Of a DNA stretch of 64,000 bases, positions 1 through 12,959 are shown piece by piece; position 1 is the stretch's first letter; every line of letters begins with the position of its first letter. The stretch covers positions 240,001 through 304,000 of the forward strand of contig JACVVK020000398.1 of the NCBI GenBank assembly GCA_018292915.2, given 5' to 3'. The position numbers and the translations under genes are program-made. The notes under the pieces were generated by a model that saw nothing but the letters and a program-made list of their open reading frames with translations, was not told the origin of the DNA and did no database searches. This DNA comes from Batillaria attramentaria (Eukaryota; Mollusca; Gastropoda; Batillariidae).

Positions 1-323
1 TTGCAGATGTGCAAACCCACATCGCCGAAAACCTACACGCACTGTGGGGAATACAGCGGTCAGTATCTGGATTGCCTTGTTTTGTCTGCATCTCTTTATC
101 TTTCTCTAGAGGGAGAGGACTCTGGTTCAATTAACGCCAAACCCGATGATTGATTTCCCTTTCTCGCGGTCGGTGCTGGGAAAAGTAAAACTGAGCGTTG
201 TCAAATAAGCTTAATTAACCACGTTTAGTCGCTTCCCTTTTGCTCAGTCGCGAGGCGTGCTAATACGTATACTCCATGAGAGCTCGAAGTGTTTGAAGAA
301 AATGGTTTGCTAGTAAGCGCCTG

Positions 324-325
<2 letters not shown>

Positions 326-413
<88 letters not shown>

Positions 414-468
414 TCAAAACACTAACGTATTTCAGGCCAAAAGGAATGGGTTCTCACATCGTCAGACA

Positions 469-552
<84 letters not shown>

Positions 553-632
553 TCAAAACACTAACGTATTTCAGGCCAAAAGGAATGGGTCTTCACATCG
601 TCAGACAGCAGTGTGTGTGTGTGTGTGTGTTA
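326..632. repeat. GT/GA microsatellite inside a 144-bp tandem duplication
   Basis: A (GT)n(GA)n tract plus 60 bp of unique sequence (TCAAAACACTAACGTATTTC) occurs twice, followed by a third short GT run. Confidence 0.9.
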
Positions 633-1850
633 CAAAAACTTTGTTTCACATGTCTCGTTTGTTGATGCTAGATGATCCAGGTGTCCATACTACCAACATT
701 CAATCCACTCACAGTGGGGGAAAAAATTACACAAACTGAAGAAAGAAATACCGCGACTTTCCACACTGTATAATTTTCTGACCCAACCCTTCTGACTAAG
801 ACTATCCAAAATCGGCCATCAAATGACATCTACTAAGGTGTGTACACAGTCACAAAAAAACACCTAGCCCTCACAGGGTCAGATACAGTAATTGCAGTCG
901 ACTCAGATCGTGTTGAAACCCAGTACTCCAGGTGACGGTCACAGTTGAATAACCCCAGCCGTGTCGCGTGTCCTCGCAATACTGACGTTACATTTTTACG
1001 GTGAGGATTGCGCGCGTGCCATGAAATAAAATAACGAGCGACGCTTGTCTATTCATGTCTGCCATGACTCGAGCGTCCGCCAAGTCGAGTCATCATGTCG
1101 TATACCGTGTATTTAAATACAGCCAAACCTGTCTACGGTAACGAGGACCCGGCAAGACAGCTGGTCTTCTAAGACAGGTGGCCGCTTTACGAAGGGTCCA
1201 TTTTAATAAGAGAAGACAGAAGACCGGTCAATGACCAAGAAATAATTGCGGTTGGTTTCGTTACTGCACAGGCTGTATTATAAAGGCCCGGTAAAACAGA
1301 TTTTAGTGTGCCAACACCTTCATAACATGTAGAATTAGTTCACGAGATTCAGTCCTATGTGTGCGTGGTCACGGTCAGCGTGTCATTCTGTACGGGACTT
1401 TACACAAACAGTGATCATAACTGTCATCATACAGCACATGTTTATTTCAATGTGCAGTTTAGAAGTTAGAAACTGCATACAACACAACCGGATTCATCAT
1501 GTCAGTGCATGTGACATCTGTTGTTTTCGTTCTATATGTTTTTCAATAGAACTAGCGTAACGCCGTCCGGTTTGTCATTTTGCTTGTCGTTCGCCTTGTA
1601 AACTGTACGGCCACAGTGCCATGGTCCCTAGTTATAGTCGCTGAGACTTTCCAGCTGAAGCTCTGCTATGTTATTCGTAGACTGCTTCGCATACCAGTTC
1701 CTCGCGATTTGGGTAGAACGCTTAAGGCCGGACTATGACAAGGAGTAGAACAGACATCTGGAATTTGCTGAACCTCAGAGTAAGCGGTACCCTTTCCACA
1801 TTGCCAGTGTAGTTCCCTGACTGAGAACGCCGCAAGCGTCACAGTCAATA
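633..1850. other. Unannotated intergenic stretch
   Basis: Short random ORFs only; no gene, RNA or repeat recognised. Confidence 0.5.
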
Positions 1851-1854
1851 CTGA

Positions 1855-2207
1855 ATGCGTTGGTGGCTTTGGGTCGCTAACCTCCCGCAATCTTCGCACG
1901 GCACAGAGGACAGAATACCCGTACATCAACGTGAAAGTGAAAGTAAACCAGAACTTTGTCATATAAACGAACATCACAGTACAACGCATCAACTGAAACG
2001 CAGTCAGCATGGACACCCATTGAGAATGCGTTGGTGGTTTTGGGTCGCTAACCTCCCGCAACCTTTGCCGCAAGGCACAGAGCAAAGAATACTCGTACAT
2101 GCATGTGAAAGTGAAAGTAAACTAGAACTTCGTCATATTATAGTAAACGAACATCAGAGTACAAAGCCGGCATCAACTGAAACTCAGCACAGACACCCAT
2201 TGAGAAT
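1855..2207. repeat. Tandem duplication, about 175 bp, two copies
   Basis: GCGTTGGTGGCTTTGGGTCG starts both units (1857 and 2029). Both end with GACACCCATTGAGAATG. Apparent ORFs here come from the repetition. Confidence 0.85.
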
Positions 2208-2469
2208 GGCGCGCCAAATACAAAAGTGGGACATAGTGACGAACTTGAATGTAGAAACGCGTATACTTACGCTGTTTGGATACAGGATCGGCAGAGGCAG
2301 GGCAGCCAGCGGAATCAGCAAAGACAACCAAAGTGTCTTGGACTCCAGGAAACTCCTCATGCACGTTTTCAGATTCATATTTGCAGAACTGACGTGTAAA
2401 TTCCTTTCACGACTGAACACGGACACTGACTGGATCAGTGTTATGCACTGAAAGTAGCGGCGTCGGTTG

Positions 2470-3800
2470 AATATGTCACTGAGTAGCGGCGGTGTTACCC
2501 TGTCCTGTCAAAACCACTGCACCTCACACACTGAATATAGCGTCTCAGTTCGGCGTTGGAGGGGACTCGCGGCACGGAAACAGAGCAACGTACGGTACTC
2601 GTAAAAGCACGACGCCCGTCGCAGTGGTTGGCCGGTACGGTAAAACGGAAATCAGTTCAGGGCCTACACACATAAAACCAGTTGCTCCGTTCAACGCACT
2701 CTGCAGTATTTATACCCACTTAAGAGCCAGTTTCTCCACAGTAAATGCAGTGTTTACCGAATCCTCTCCAATATCAAGGCAGGCTCATTGTCAACAGCAC
2801 ACGTGTCCCAGATTCACTGAGAATGATATTTGAAGTAGGTCCCGCTTGTTTTTCACCTTGACCGACCTTTTTCTGGACACGACTTGGAAAAAAAGGCAGG
2901 TGGAGGGAACGTGTTATCTGTTCGCTTCGCAATATCACTAAAATAGGTGACCCAAATTAATGTTATGGCATTTTCGGCTTCTTTTTGTCTGTCTTCAGTT
3001 TTTCTTTTGAAAACATTTCATGCATCGCAGAAATACCCAGAAGACCAAACATGCTTACGAAAATACCACTCGAATGAATTTTTCAGACTTTAGTTCTTTA
3101 ACTTTCTTTGACAGTTTAGTTTGGTTTGTTTTCTTGCAACGCAGATAATCATGCGTACGAGAACATAACTGCTTTCGGATCCGTATGAAACAAGCACACC
3201 AGATGTCGATAACGGATTGCAGTCTCGCTCAGTGTCAATGAAACTTGCGGCTGTGCGCAGATACGCAGTCCGCGATTCACAGCCATTACACCGATAAAAC
3301 AGCACCCACAGACACGACCCACACAACACACACACGCACACACACTAGCACATACAAGTCAACGCGACTCTTTGCAACATTGCGTTAATCTGACTGGTAT
3401 CCTCTGTAGACCGTAGACCATTAGTTCAAGCTCTGTCCCAGACAACTACTGTGCGGCGGTGTTCACTGTAGAATGCTAGTGTGTACGTACAGTGCCTGCC
3501 GAGAGGCCGAAGGTCTACTACCGCTGAGCGGCCAGCAAACTGGAACAGTGCCCATGCGACGCGCACAGCCAGTCTGACGACAATGAGCGTTTCCATGTTC
3601 GTTATGCATGTATACTCAACAAAGCTCGCAGTCCGTAGATGTGATGACTGGACTGAAGCAAAGCGGGTTGTTCTGGTCATATAGTGCGTAATATATTGAG
3701 ACCGTTCGCCTTTTCTTCTTTCCTTCTCTTCTTCAGTCTATACATGTAACTACTTTATCGTCTGTTCCGGCAAAAATCGGGGGAAGTGTGTCGCCGCGGT
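2470..3800. other. Unannotated intergenic stretch
   Basis: A 113-codon frame at 2492-2833 has no recognisable motif and no conservation clue. Nothing else is seen. Confidence 0.5.

Positions 3801-3803
<3 letters not shown>

Positions 3804-3884
<81 letters not shown>
3804..3884. repeat. CA microsatellite
   Basis: Uninterrupted CA dinucleotides for about 80 bp. Confidence 0.95.
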
Positions 3885-3889
<5 letters not shown>

Positions 3890-4179
3890 CACCACAGTTC
3901 TCAGTGATTATTACATTCTACTGATAAAGATTTGGGCATACTATTGACAATTAAGAGGTCTTCCCTAGTTTCACGAAGCCTCTTTCGTTGGCATTATCAA
4001 GCAGCTGACTTGTTAATTTGTCATTAATGCGTTGCTGAAAATATTGAGAACATCAGTATATATCTCCATCCAGACTGGGAAGAGATTTTCTTCCCGATAT
4101 TTTATTTTCAACAATGAAGAACATTGGATCCTATCAGGGGGGTGGGGGTGGGATGTGCGGGCGGGGGGGGGGGGGGGGG

Positions 4180-4807
4180 GGCAGGGCGCATTGTTTTACA
4201 GCCGTGTGGCTGTGATCTACACAGACACAAATACAAACTGAGTAGAACCATTTCATGCACTTTTATTTCTTAAAAACCCATACAAAAATCGCAGTTTATT
4301 TGAAATCTGCTCAGGGGAGTAAGGGTGGGGAGTGGGGGGGGGGCATTGTTTTACAGCCGTTTCGCTGTGCTCTACAGAGACATGAATACAAGATCAACTT
4401 GAGTAAAACCAGTTTGTGCACTGTTATCTCTTAAAAACCCATACAAAAATCGCAGTTTACTTGAAATCTGCTCGAGGAGGGCGGGGGGGGGGGGGGTAGG
4501 GGGGGGGCGCATTGTTTTACAGCCGTGTGGCTGTGGTCTACACAGACACGAATACAAATTCAACTTGAGTAGAACCAGTTTTTGTACTGTTATCTCTTGA
4601 AAACTCATACAAAAATCGCAGTTTACTTGAAATCTGCTGGGGGGGGGGGGGGGGGTAGGGGGGAGTGTGTGTGGGGGGGGGGGGGGGCATTGTTTTACAG
4701 CCGTTTGGCTGTGGTCTACACGAATACAAATTCAGCTTAAGTAGAACCAGTTTTTGCACACTTATCTCTTAAAAGCCCATGCAAAACTCGCAGTTTACTT
4801 GAAATCT
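4180..4807. repeat. Minisatellite of about 160-178 bp units with G-tracts
   Basis: GCATTGTTTTACAGCCGT occurs at about 4187, 4345, 4509 and 4687, each followed by ACAAATTCAACTTGAGTAGA-like and CAAAAATCGCAGTTTACTTG-like blocks. The units are separated by G runs of 7 to 20. Confidence 0.9.
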
Positions 4808-4816
4808 TCAGATCGC

Positions 4817-4915
4817 TAAGAGCCACTTCAAGCCACTATTATGCCATCTGCATCGGTCTCAGGCCTAGCGGGGAAGGCCCATGCCTTGCGTAATAGTGGC
4901 TTGAAGTGGCTCTTA
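4817..4915. repeat. 99-bp foldback repeat
   Basis: TAAGAGCCACTTCAAGCCAC is mirrored by GTGGCTTGAAGTGGCTCTTA around a CTCAGGCCTAGCGGGGAAGG centre. The match with 26309-26425 (reverse) extends a further 20 bp beyond the hairpin. Confidence 0.75.
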
Positions 4916-5123
4916 CTGGTGTACAGTGGCTTGTTCTTTTTAACCTGTCTTATCATATAGCGGGCTAGGGCTCTTAAAGAGTTATAAAAGTGTATGTTTT
5001 TTACAACATTGTACAGCTAACACGGAAGCGCAAAGCAAGCCAGCGAGCCGTGTACGCGTTGTCACATCGTCTTACGATCTAACTGTATGCGACACCGACA
5101 GGTACAGAAACTTTAGTACTCAA

Positions 5124-5262
5124 CGGGAAGTTGGTCTAGTGGTTAAAATATCAGACTTCTTCGGATCCTGAGCCGCCCGGTTCGATTCCTTGGTAGGCAG
5201 GAATTTGGGTGGCTTTTTCCAACATAAAATCGAGTCAAAATCACGTGCAGACTTGCTTCGGT
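5124..5262 (+). mobile_element. Candidate tRNA-derived SINE head
   Basis: GGAAGTTGGTCTAGTGGTTA (A-box-like) and GGTTCGATTCC (B box) are spaced as in a tRNA promoter. The acceptor arms do not pair, so this is not a functional tRNA gene. No second copy was found in the window. Confidence 0.5.
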
Positions 5263-6019
5263 GCCTGTCCCGCCTTCGTGTACACACGCACGCACGCACA
5301 TACATCAAGTGTGCACGCTAAAATTCCCACGATCAATTTTCGAAGAAGAGTAGGCTGTGGCCGGTGGCACGGTAAACAGAAATACTGTCGCACGCACCAG
5401 ATTGAACAGCAGAGTGGAGGTTTGCAAAGTAAAGTAGCGCTTAGCGGCAGCAGGCTTACGCTGCTTCGTCCTCCAACCCCGCGGCGCCATGAGCATTTCA
5501 GAAGAGATGGAAATGTGCGCCGAGGGGGTCTACCATACCATACCATACCATACCATACTCGAGGCTAACCGCAAGGAAGGGCAACACGGATTATCATAAT
5601 GGATCAGCAGGTCCTACGGGCATTGACAGTAATGAGCTGTTGGGGGCGTGGTTTACAGGTGTAAACCTATTAATGTAAATGCAAGTTAAGGCCATGTTCG
5701 GTCGTTGACATTTCAGTATAGCGTAAATCAACACTGTGGTTTTTATGTTGTTTCCATAGTAATGGAAACAACATAATAGGACGGGCTAAAATTTCCACGT
5801 TCATAGGCAAGCATCTGTGGTACAAACGCACGTCACTGCCGATCTCCCGCAGAGACGATTATGCAAGTGTAACTCTGACAATGACGTAAGAAAACTTGCG
5901 TCATCGATGCTGACGCGTATGGTGTTCCGAACGCAGTTCTCCTCCTCAGTGAGTGCCGTCTGTGCGGATGTGTGTGCGTGTGTGTGTGCGTGTGTGCGTG
6001 TGTGCGTGTGTGAATTGTG

Positions 6020-6620
6020 TCCGGGCCCGTTTCTTCGAAGATACTTAACCGAATGGCTTCAAATTTGGGGTATCCAAATTTATCAAAATGTTACATTAGA
6101 CGATTCAAGCGTGTGATGATTGCTTAAGTGATTTGGGAGTTATCGCCCTTTTGAGACAAGTTGGTTGTCTTTCGTGTACAGGCGTAATATTTATTTAAAT
6201 CACTCAATTGTTTGGCAGTAGATAGCTTGAATACGGACTCTGAATTGACTCACTACTAGAAAATGGTCGCTCTTATAGTTTTCATGTAAACCGAGCCTGA
6301 GTTGACATTGCATGTGAACCCAGGTCAGATGCCTATTTCTCCGAAAATACTAAACCGATCGATTTCAAATTTGGGGTTTCTAAATGAATCAAGATTGTTG
6401 AATAGAAGGCCCGATCCAGGTACGATTGCACACATGATTTGCGAGTTATCGCCCTTTTCAAAAAAAGTGGCTTTCTGGCGTTTAAAGGCGTAATATTTAC
6501 CTAAACCACTCCATTTTTGGGACATAGATAGCATGAATACGGACTCTCAACTGAGTGAATTTTGGAGGTTGTCGCTTTTATACTTTTGGCGTAAACCGTA
6601 CCTGATGAAAGTGCTGGTGA
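6020..6620. repeat. Tandem duplication, about 300 bp, two diverged copies
   Basis: TTCAAATTTGGGGT, GAGTTATCGCCCTTTT, GGCGTAATATTTA and GAATACGGACTCT recur in the same order, first from about 6056 and again from about 6364. Confidence 0.8.
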
Positions 6621-7043
6621 ACACACTTTAGATCTCAAAATCGCTCCTACTATACATAGATAATGAGCCTGGGGTGCCATAAAAAATATACAAAAAAAAT
6701 TAGAAAAATTCACTGCAGCCGTTGTCGTCAGTTGACTCGAAAATTTGTACTCGAAGCACATTTCCTTTACACAAGCCACACGCCTCACAAACATCGCAGA
6801 AAAGGCACACGCGCACTGACGCAAAACTGTATCAGCGTCAGTTTGCCGACGTCATGTTTGATTGACGTGGGGGTGTGTCGTCACTTTTCGGAAGTTCTCT
6901 ATTTGTAGACGGGGAAAGCGGGAGTTTCATTGATGTAGTGAGCTTTGTTTTTCCCACTGACTCTCACTCAATAGCATAGTAGAGTGAGAGAACACCACAT
7001 AGGTCTCAATGGAGCACATGCACAAACGCGGCTCGCGCAAGTC

Positions 7044-7080
<37 letters not shown>

Positions 7081-7397
7081 GCGCGCGTATGTCTGTGTGT
7101 GTCTGTGTGCGCGCGCGCGCAGCAGACATAACACATAGTGAAAAAACGTTCGCCGCGCAGACTTGTCTGTTAAACACATTGAGCCGGTATAAATTCGATC
7201 TTTACACTGCGCAGCAGCAACACTTCAATTTTCATGGGGCTGCTTTCATTGCAAGAATTGTATCCGAGTCAAAGTTATTACGTCAAATGTATTATGCGTC
7301 ATCCCAATGAGGAAAACGTCATAGATTTCAAAGAAAACAACTTGACGTCTCTCCTCCAAAACCAAGATTGGTCTGACAAGCCCGGTCAGTTGTTTCC

Positions 7398-7506
<109 letters not shown>

Positions 7507-7967
7507 TCCCGTATACATGGCATTACAAAAGTACGACCGTGACGACAGCAGGTGATTAAATGGAAACAACATATTGGGCTGGTCAGTGGCCATCTTGTTT
7601 TTTTATGCTGTGTTGGCAAAGGTCTTAGATCGTTTTACTACGGCGATCACTGAGTGTCAATCGAAATACGAGAACTAGTACAATGGATTTATAATTATAT
7701 ACAGTAGATATCGTTTTAGACAAGTTGATACTGTTAGATCGTGTTCCTGATAGGCAGGCGGTGGTGTCCCGCGCATGGGTCGTTTTGCTACGATCAAATG
7801 TCGAAATACGAGAAGCATTACAATTACGGATTAAAAGTGCGCACAACAACTTTTGGAGACAAGTTGATACTGATAGTGGTGTAGTAACACGCGAAAATAC
7901 GTAATAAAAACAAATACACCGACTGCACATTGACTGCTTTAATGCGATCAAAACTAATGTCGAAATA

Positions 7968-8160
7968 GTTAGTTAGTTAGTTAGTTAGTTAGTTGGGTGG
8001 TTGGTTAGTTAGTTAGTTAGTTGGGCTTAACGCCGCACGAGCAACACAGACGATTTCGCGGCTAATCAATTCCTCCTTTGCCAGATTAAAAATTAAAAGG
8101 GAGACAATGAAACAAGATGTAAATATATATTTAAAAAATCTATCTGGTTTAAATGATAAA
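7968..8160 (-). mobile_element. SINE with TTAG tail
   Basis: TTAG/GTTA repeats (7970-8023) are followed by GGCTTAACGCCGC, GATTTCGCGGCTAATC and TTTTAATCTGGC-like sequence in reverse. This is the same family as 36011-36162, in the opposite orientation. Confidence 0.75.
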
Positions 8161-8528
8161 CACGTTCCAATTCATTGTATACCGAATATATAGAGGTCGA
8201 GGATAAGTTAATGTCGAAATAAGACAACTATTGAGACAAAAATACTACAACGTTTTGATAAACGTGAACACGTTGAGACCGATAGGCCTACCAGTGATGG
8301 GTAGGGTGGCGCTGTGCTCCTGCACTTGATAATTAATACTTAATTACTGATTAATAATGCAAATGCGCCCATCGCACATGGATATCAGATAATGGCAAAA
8401 TTACCATACCATGGGAAAAACATTCGTTCGAGTACATAAATCAACATTTGTTTTTTTCTTCTAGATGATTATGCTGAGCAGTCATACCACGTTTTGTAAC
8501 GCGCACGTGTATCCCAGGTTTTTCAGTT

Positions 8529-8529
<1 letters not shown>

Positions 8530-8562
<33 letters not shown>

Positions 8563-8745
8563 TTACACTTGTAGAGCGCGGAGTTCTGCTTAGAAAAGCA
8601 CTCAATACGCTTTTTGCTCACGCATACACACAACATTCACACGCACACATTTATACGCATCAATACAGGCGGTGGAGTTTAAAGGTTAAAGGCCAGTTTG
8701 AAAAGATGCGTTTTGAGTTGTGCTTTAAACTGTAGGAGGGAAGGG
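8530..8745. mobile_element. LINE/SINE 3'-tail remnant starting with AAT repeats
   Basis: (AAT)n is followed by ATTACACTTGTAGAGCGCGG, AAAGCACTCAATACGC and GTTTGAAAAGATGCGTTTTG, a common form of CR1-type tails in invertebrates. Similar tails start at 16010, 28125, 28820, 39205, 55365 and 58147. Confidence 0.55.
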
Positions 8746-8897
8746 ATGTTTCTCTTCTCTTCTGGCCCTTGTGTGTGAAAACCAGGCAAGATTAACGGTT
8801 CCTTGACGGCTCTTACTGCAGCAAACACGAGTATAAGCAAAGTACAACGCTTCTATTGCGCCAAATCTAAATCCATGCAGACATAAATTGATTATGA

Positions 8898-8899
<2 letters not shown>

Positions 8900-8979
<80 letters not shown>
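8900..8979. repeat. GT microsatellite
   Basis: About 80 bp of pure GT. Confidence 0.95.
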
Positions 8980-8980
<1 letters not shown>

Positions 8981-9870
8981 CGCCACTGGTGCGCAACCCC
9001 ATAATTACTTGGTAGGAATTGGGCTGAGGCACGTACACTGCAAATAAAGGATAAGGACACCGAGCGATAACTTGAATGGCGCATTTTCGTCAGTTTTCTC
9101 AGCAGTGGCTGAGACTAGGTTGTGGTGACGTCACGGTCGAAGCAAGTCGCGTGGGCACCACCCAAGATCCGTATGGATCGTGAGCATAGGTTTTGCTTGT
9201 TCGGCGGGTAACCCATGAGTGATCGGGGAAGTCAGATCCTGGGTTAGGGATCCAAGCGAACAACCTTTTTGGTGGTTACATCTTTTGCGTGATGGCTAAG
9301 CATAGGAAAATGTCAGGCTAATGTAAAGAAAAATGGCAGCGTACCTAAGCTGTACGATGATGTTTACTAGCTGAGCTTGACTGGTTAGGATGGGATCCCC
9401 TATGACGCACGGCGAACCTCACCTCGCAGTGTTAGCCGCGTTGAACATTTTCGACTGAGACACGCACGCACTGTAGCTTGTAGGGGCAAAGTGTATATTT
9501 TCATGGAGCGTTATTCAGCGTCAATTGTGTCCTGTCATTATATAAATATTGGTCTAGCCAATGGTTGATTTTGTTTTCCTATGGCTGGATCCATGACCCT
9601 CGATTACACGAGAGGGACATCATGACTAAGGTTTTGCGGAACAAGCGTCGGGCGAGATAGCAGCTCATATGATATACATGTATTTAGTTCCCCCGATTCA
9701 AAGACTTTGCTCAGGACTGTCTGGGTTGATAAAACTGCCTCTCAGAAAGCTAAACTTGTCATTACTGCGTAAATACACGGGTCTTTGAATTGAGGACAGA
9801 TAACGAGCTACTCATATCCATGGATGAACCGCTACGATATAACCTGTTTAAAAAAAAAAAAAAAGGCCAG

Positions 9871-10141
9871 GGCCCGCATGTAAAAGTCGAGGTTAGGGGG
9901 CTTAGCCCCGGGTTAAAGTCTAAACTCGAACTAAACTAGCTCTAGGGTTTTTTGTTTGTTTTTTTTAAATCAGGAAGTGGGTCAATTCCACCATGGTGCC
10001 TAACCCGCTATAGAAGGATTTTTTCTTCCTTTCTGCGCTTTTTTTTTTTAAATTTAATTTTATTTTTGGGTTTCTTTTGTCCTAGCCTGGGTTAGGCCCG
10101 TAGCCGTGGGTTAAATTAACCTCGAGTTTTACATGCGGGCC
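9871..10141. mobile_element. CWG-flanked MITE, copy 1
   Basis: The TIR GGCCCGCATGTAAAAGTCGAG is inverted at the end (CTCGAGTTTTACATGCGGGCC). It is flanked by CAG on both sides. The 271 bp have no coding capacity; the centre contains T-rich runs and the conserved TCTGGGTTAGGCCCGTAGCC-like block. Confidence 0.85.
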
Positions 10142-10214
10142 CAGTATTCTATCTTTGGATTACAAATGGGTTGCTGTCAGATAAACTGTTCTTTTACGCG
10201 CACAAGTAATATTA

Positions 10215-10294
10215 GTGACCCTCCACCACGAAATGAGTCTTCTTGTCCTATTTGTTCTTGTTACAAGACGACTCATTTCGTAGTGGAGGGTCAC
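10215..10294. mobile_element. 80-bp foldback element, copy 1
   Basis: GTGACCCTCCACCACGAAAT is mirrored by ATTTCGTAGTGGAGGGTCAC; the whole 80 bp can form one hairpin. An inverted copy of equal length lies at 53374-53453. Confidence 0.8.
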
Positions 10295-10299
10295 GGCCA

Positions 10300-12185
10300 A
10301 CTATGTCCTCTACAAATAACTACGCATTTTAGATGTCGCAGAACACAGACACAATCTTTATCAGCGACTAAAACTGCAAATATAATGCAGATAAAGGAAG
10401 CTTAGGACAAGGCTTAAAGACAAATCAGGCCATCTTACTTATCCGGTGTGAAAAAGTTGACCGTAAAATGCGAAATAAACGATCAGTCTTGATATGAGCT
10501 TCACTTTCACGGTCGGATGTCTCTGGGCACATGTTTATAGACGTTCCTTTAAAAAAAATGGTACGACACCCATCTACTCAACCCTTTTCCATCCCTTATA
10601 GAATAAAATGTTATAAAATGTAGAAGCACTGTTGGAAAGCCTGACCACCTCCCCACCCCTCCCGGCCTCACTCATCCATCCACACACCCCCACCCCCCCC
10701 CCCCCCCCCCCCCACACACGCAAGATTTGTTTTGCAACGAAGCGTTTGCGGTCATGGATTAGCATTGCAAACACATGAAGAGGTCATGAAGTATTATCGA
10801 ACACCTGTCGCTTCACGGTTTCTGCAGACGATGCTGGCAACGGAAAATCTTGACAGGATAAGGCAGGTTATAAAGTCGAACAGCAGGACAACTTTCATAC
10901 TATTTTTTTCTCTCTTTTTTTAAAAGTTTGTTGCAAACTTTGCCTTTCTGACTGTCCGGTGTCGTTTTGACATTGAGCCGTATGACAACATAAACCAATT
11001 TCTGAAACCGTGCAGCAAATTTCAATGTTCAAATTTTGCTTCAGCTTGTTCGAACGCCCGCTCAGATGAAAAACTGCCGCGTTGGAAGCTCTAGGGTTAT
11101 TTGCCAGAAAGAAGGATGTTTCATTTGACCATCGCGACTGTTTTCGGGACTTTGTGGCTTCCCACTATTAGAGACATACGACTTTCTGTGTGCCTACGGT
11201 CCACGCCCAAAGAGACTGGGACTCGAAAAATCTTCTAAAAAGAGCAAGCAATCAGCGCCGTCTAGCTAGTCCTCAGTCCGAAACCAAATAAATGTCGTCT
11301 GCTCAGTTCGCGTTACACTTCTAGGACAACGTAATTATACGCTAACCCGTGTCACCAGAATGGTTTCAGATGTTATACTGAGACCCAAGTGACTGATTCT
11401 GATGCACGGATTGAGCGCACTCGATGACAAGTTTTCCACACGCTGTTACATGAGTGTCGTACACATTGAGACTTTAATAATGTTGTAGTTGTTGTCGTCA
11501 CTTCTGGCCTGAGCACTCATCACCTCGAATGAGAAGGTTGCAATGACAAGCACCTTTCTGCCGGGCGGACAGACCTTGATCACGTCTCACTATTGATCTT
11601 GCTCATTCTCACTCACGTTCCATTAACACCATAGCGATGTGACACTGGCCGACTCTTTGTCTTTTGATAGCGTGTGCTCAGGTACATCCAGCAACTGACA
11701 CACGGAGGCGGATTACGACAGCATGGCGCCGGCTGGGGTCATACAAAATTTATACGAGCCATTCCAGCGATATCCTCAGAGCGATTCCAGGCCCGAATTC
11801 GCGTGCTGAGAAAATCATCCAGTGCACAGCATCACATCCGTTCTCCATTTCACAGGACACACAGTTACCGTCAAATGGGTAAAAATGATAGTGCAATTCT
11901 GAAGCCCGAAACTTAAATTGCTGAGGTGACCCTTCGCAACACGTGATTGTAGTATGTTCTCGTGGGTCTACGATCATGGCGGTCTACGTTTTTGGTGGTC
12001 TATGTTGCTTCTCTGTGTCATGACATGTTTAGGGTTAAGCCGGCTCTTTAACTGGGCACTGCGGAGCGCCACAGTGCTGTCCACAGTAGTAACACAGTTG
12101 TGATTTGGGGGGTTTCCGCCGCTGTGGCGTCATCACAGCAACCTGGATTTCAAATAGCCACAACTGTGACTGTGGTTTCCACAAC
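10300..12185. other. Unannotated intergenic stretch
   Basis: C-run at 10680-10715 and T-rich runs. No supported gene. Confidence 0.5.
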
Positions 12186-12189
12186 AGAT

Positions 12190-12952
12190 TCTGACTGATG
12201 ATGATGATGATGATGATGTCTTGTAACGCGCTGAAAAACTCCATGCCCAGCATGCTCGTAGCGCGGGGGGGGGGGGGGGGGGAGATGATAAGTTTTAACA
12301 AAAAACAGGAGAAGGGGGTGGAGTCTACAGGGGGGTGGGGGGGGGGGGGGGTGGAGTCCGCATCAGAACTTTGACTTTGAGAAGAGATAGGTCTTCAGGT
12401 GGCTCCTGAAGGATTCGGTGGAGGTGCTGGATTTCAGGGAAGGTGGCAGAGCGTTCCACAGAGCAGGAGTAGAACACTTGAAGGAGCGAGCTCCAAAGCG
12501 CTTCTTGGTGGTGTTATCGTGAAAACCAGGAATGGACAGGCGGGACTGAGATGAGGAACGAAGAGTGCGGGATGGAGTATATGAAGGGATGAGCTCAGAG
12601 AGATACTGTGGGGACTTTCCATGGACACAGGAGAACACAAGGGACAGAAGTTTGTGGTCAATTCGAAGTTTGACAGGCAGTCAGTGCAGTTCTTTCAGGA
12701 TGGGAGTGATGTGGCCTGATTTTTTTTTGACCGAGTCACAATTCGGGCGGCAACATTTTGTACATGTTGCAAGCGCTTCAGCTGACAATCAGGGAGGCCA
12801 TACAGAGTAGAGCTGCAGTAGTCCAAGCGTGAGTGAACCATTGAGACTGCAATAGCGTTGGCCGTCTGTCTGTTGATGTATGGGCGAAGCTTCCCTAGCA
12901 GTCGGAGATGATAGAAGCAGGTCTTCACTGTTGCACTGACATGACTGATCAT
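12190..12952 (-). mobile_element. 3' end of a CR1/L2-type non-LTR retrotransposon
   Basis: On the - strand the translation reads INRQTANAIAVSMVHSRLDY, then [46 protein letters not shown] and FRSHLKTYLF, the usual C-terminal end of CR1/L2-like reverse transcriptase ORFs. A frameshift in an A run near 12720-12730 and a stop in place of Trp in the HWLPV block disable it. A 3' UTR with C-rich runs and a final ATC repeat (12196-12218) follows. A 3'-UTR-only relative lies at 50918-51055. Confidence 0.8.
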
Positions 12953-12959
12953 TGATAGC

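Noticed and set aside
1855..2451. 198-codon + strand frame
   Set aside because: It crosses a 175-bp tandem duplication; both strands are open because of the repetition and no motif is present.
4817..4915. Possible microRNA precursor
   Set aside because: The hairpin is part of a longer repeat that recurs at 26.3 kb, so a foldback repeat explains it better.
5124..5200. Possible tRNA gene
   Set aside because: A- and B-box-like sequences exist, but the acceptor and anticodon arms do not pair properly, so it is treated as a SINE head.
7970..8023. Telomere-like or CRISPR-like short repeat
   Set aside because: The TTAG tract is the simple tail of a SINE; there are no spaced direct repeats.
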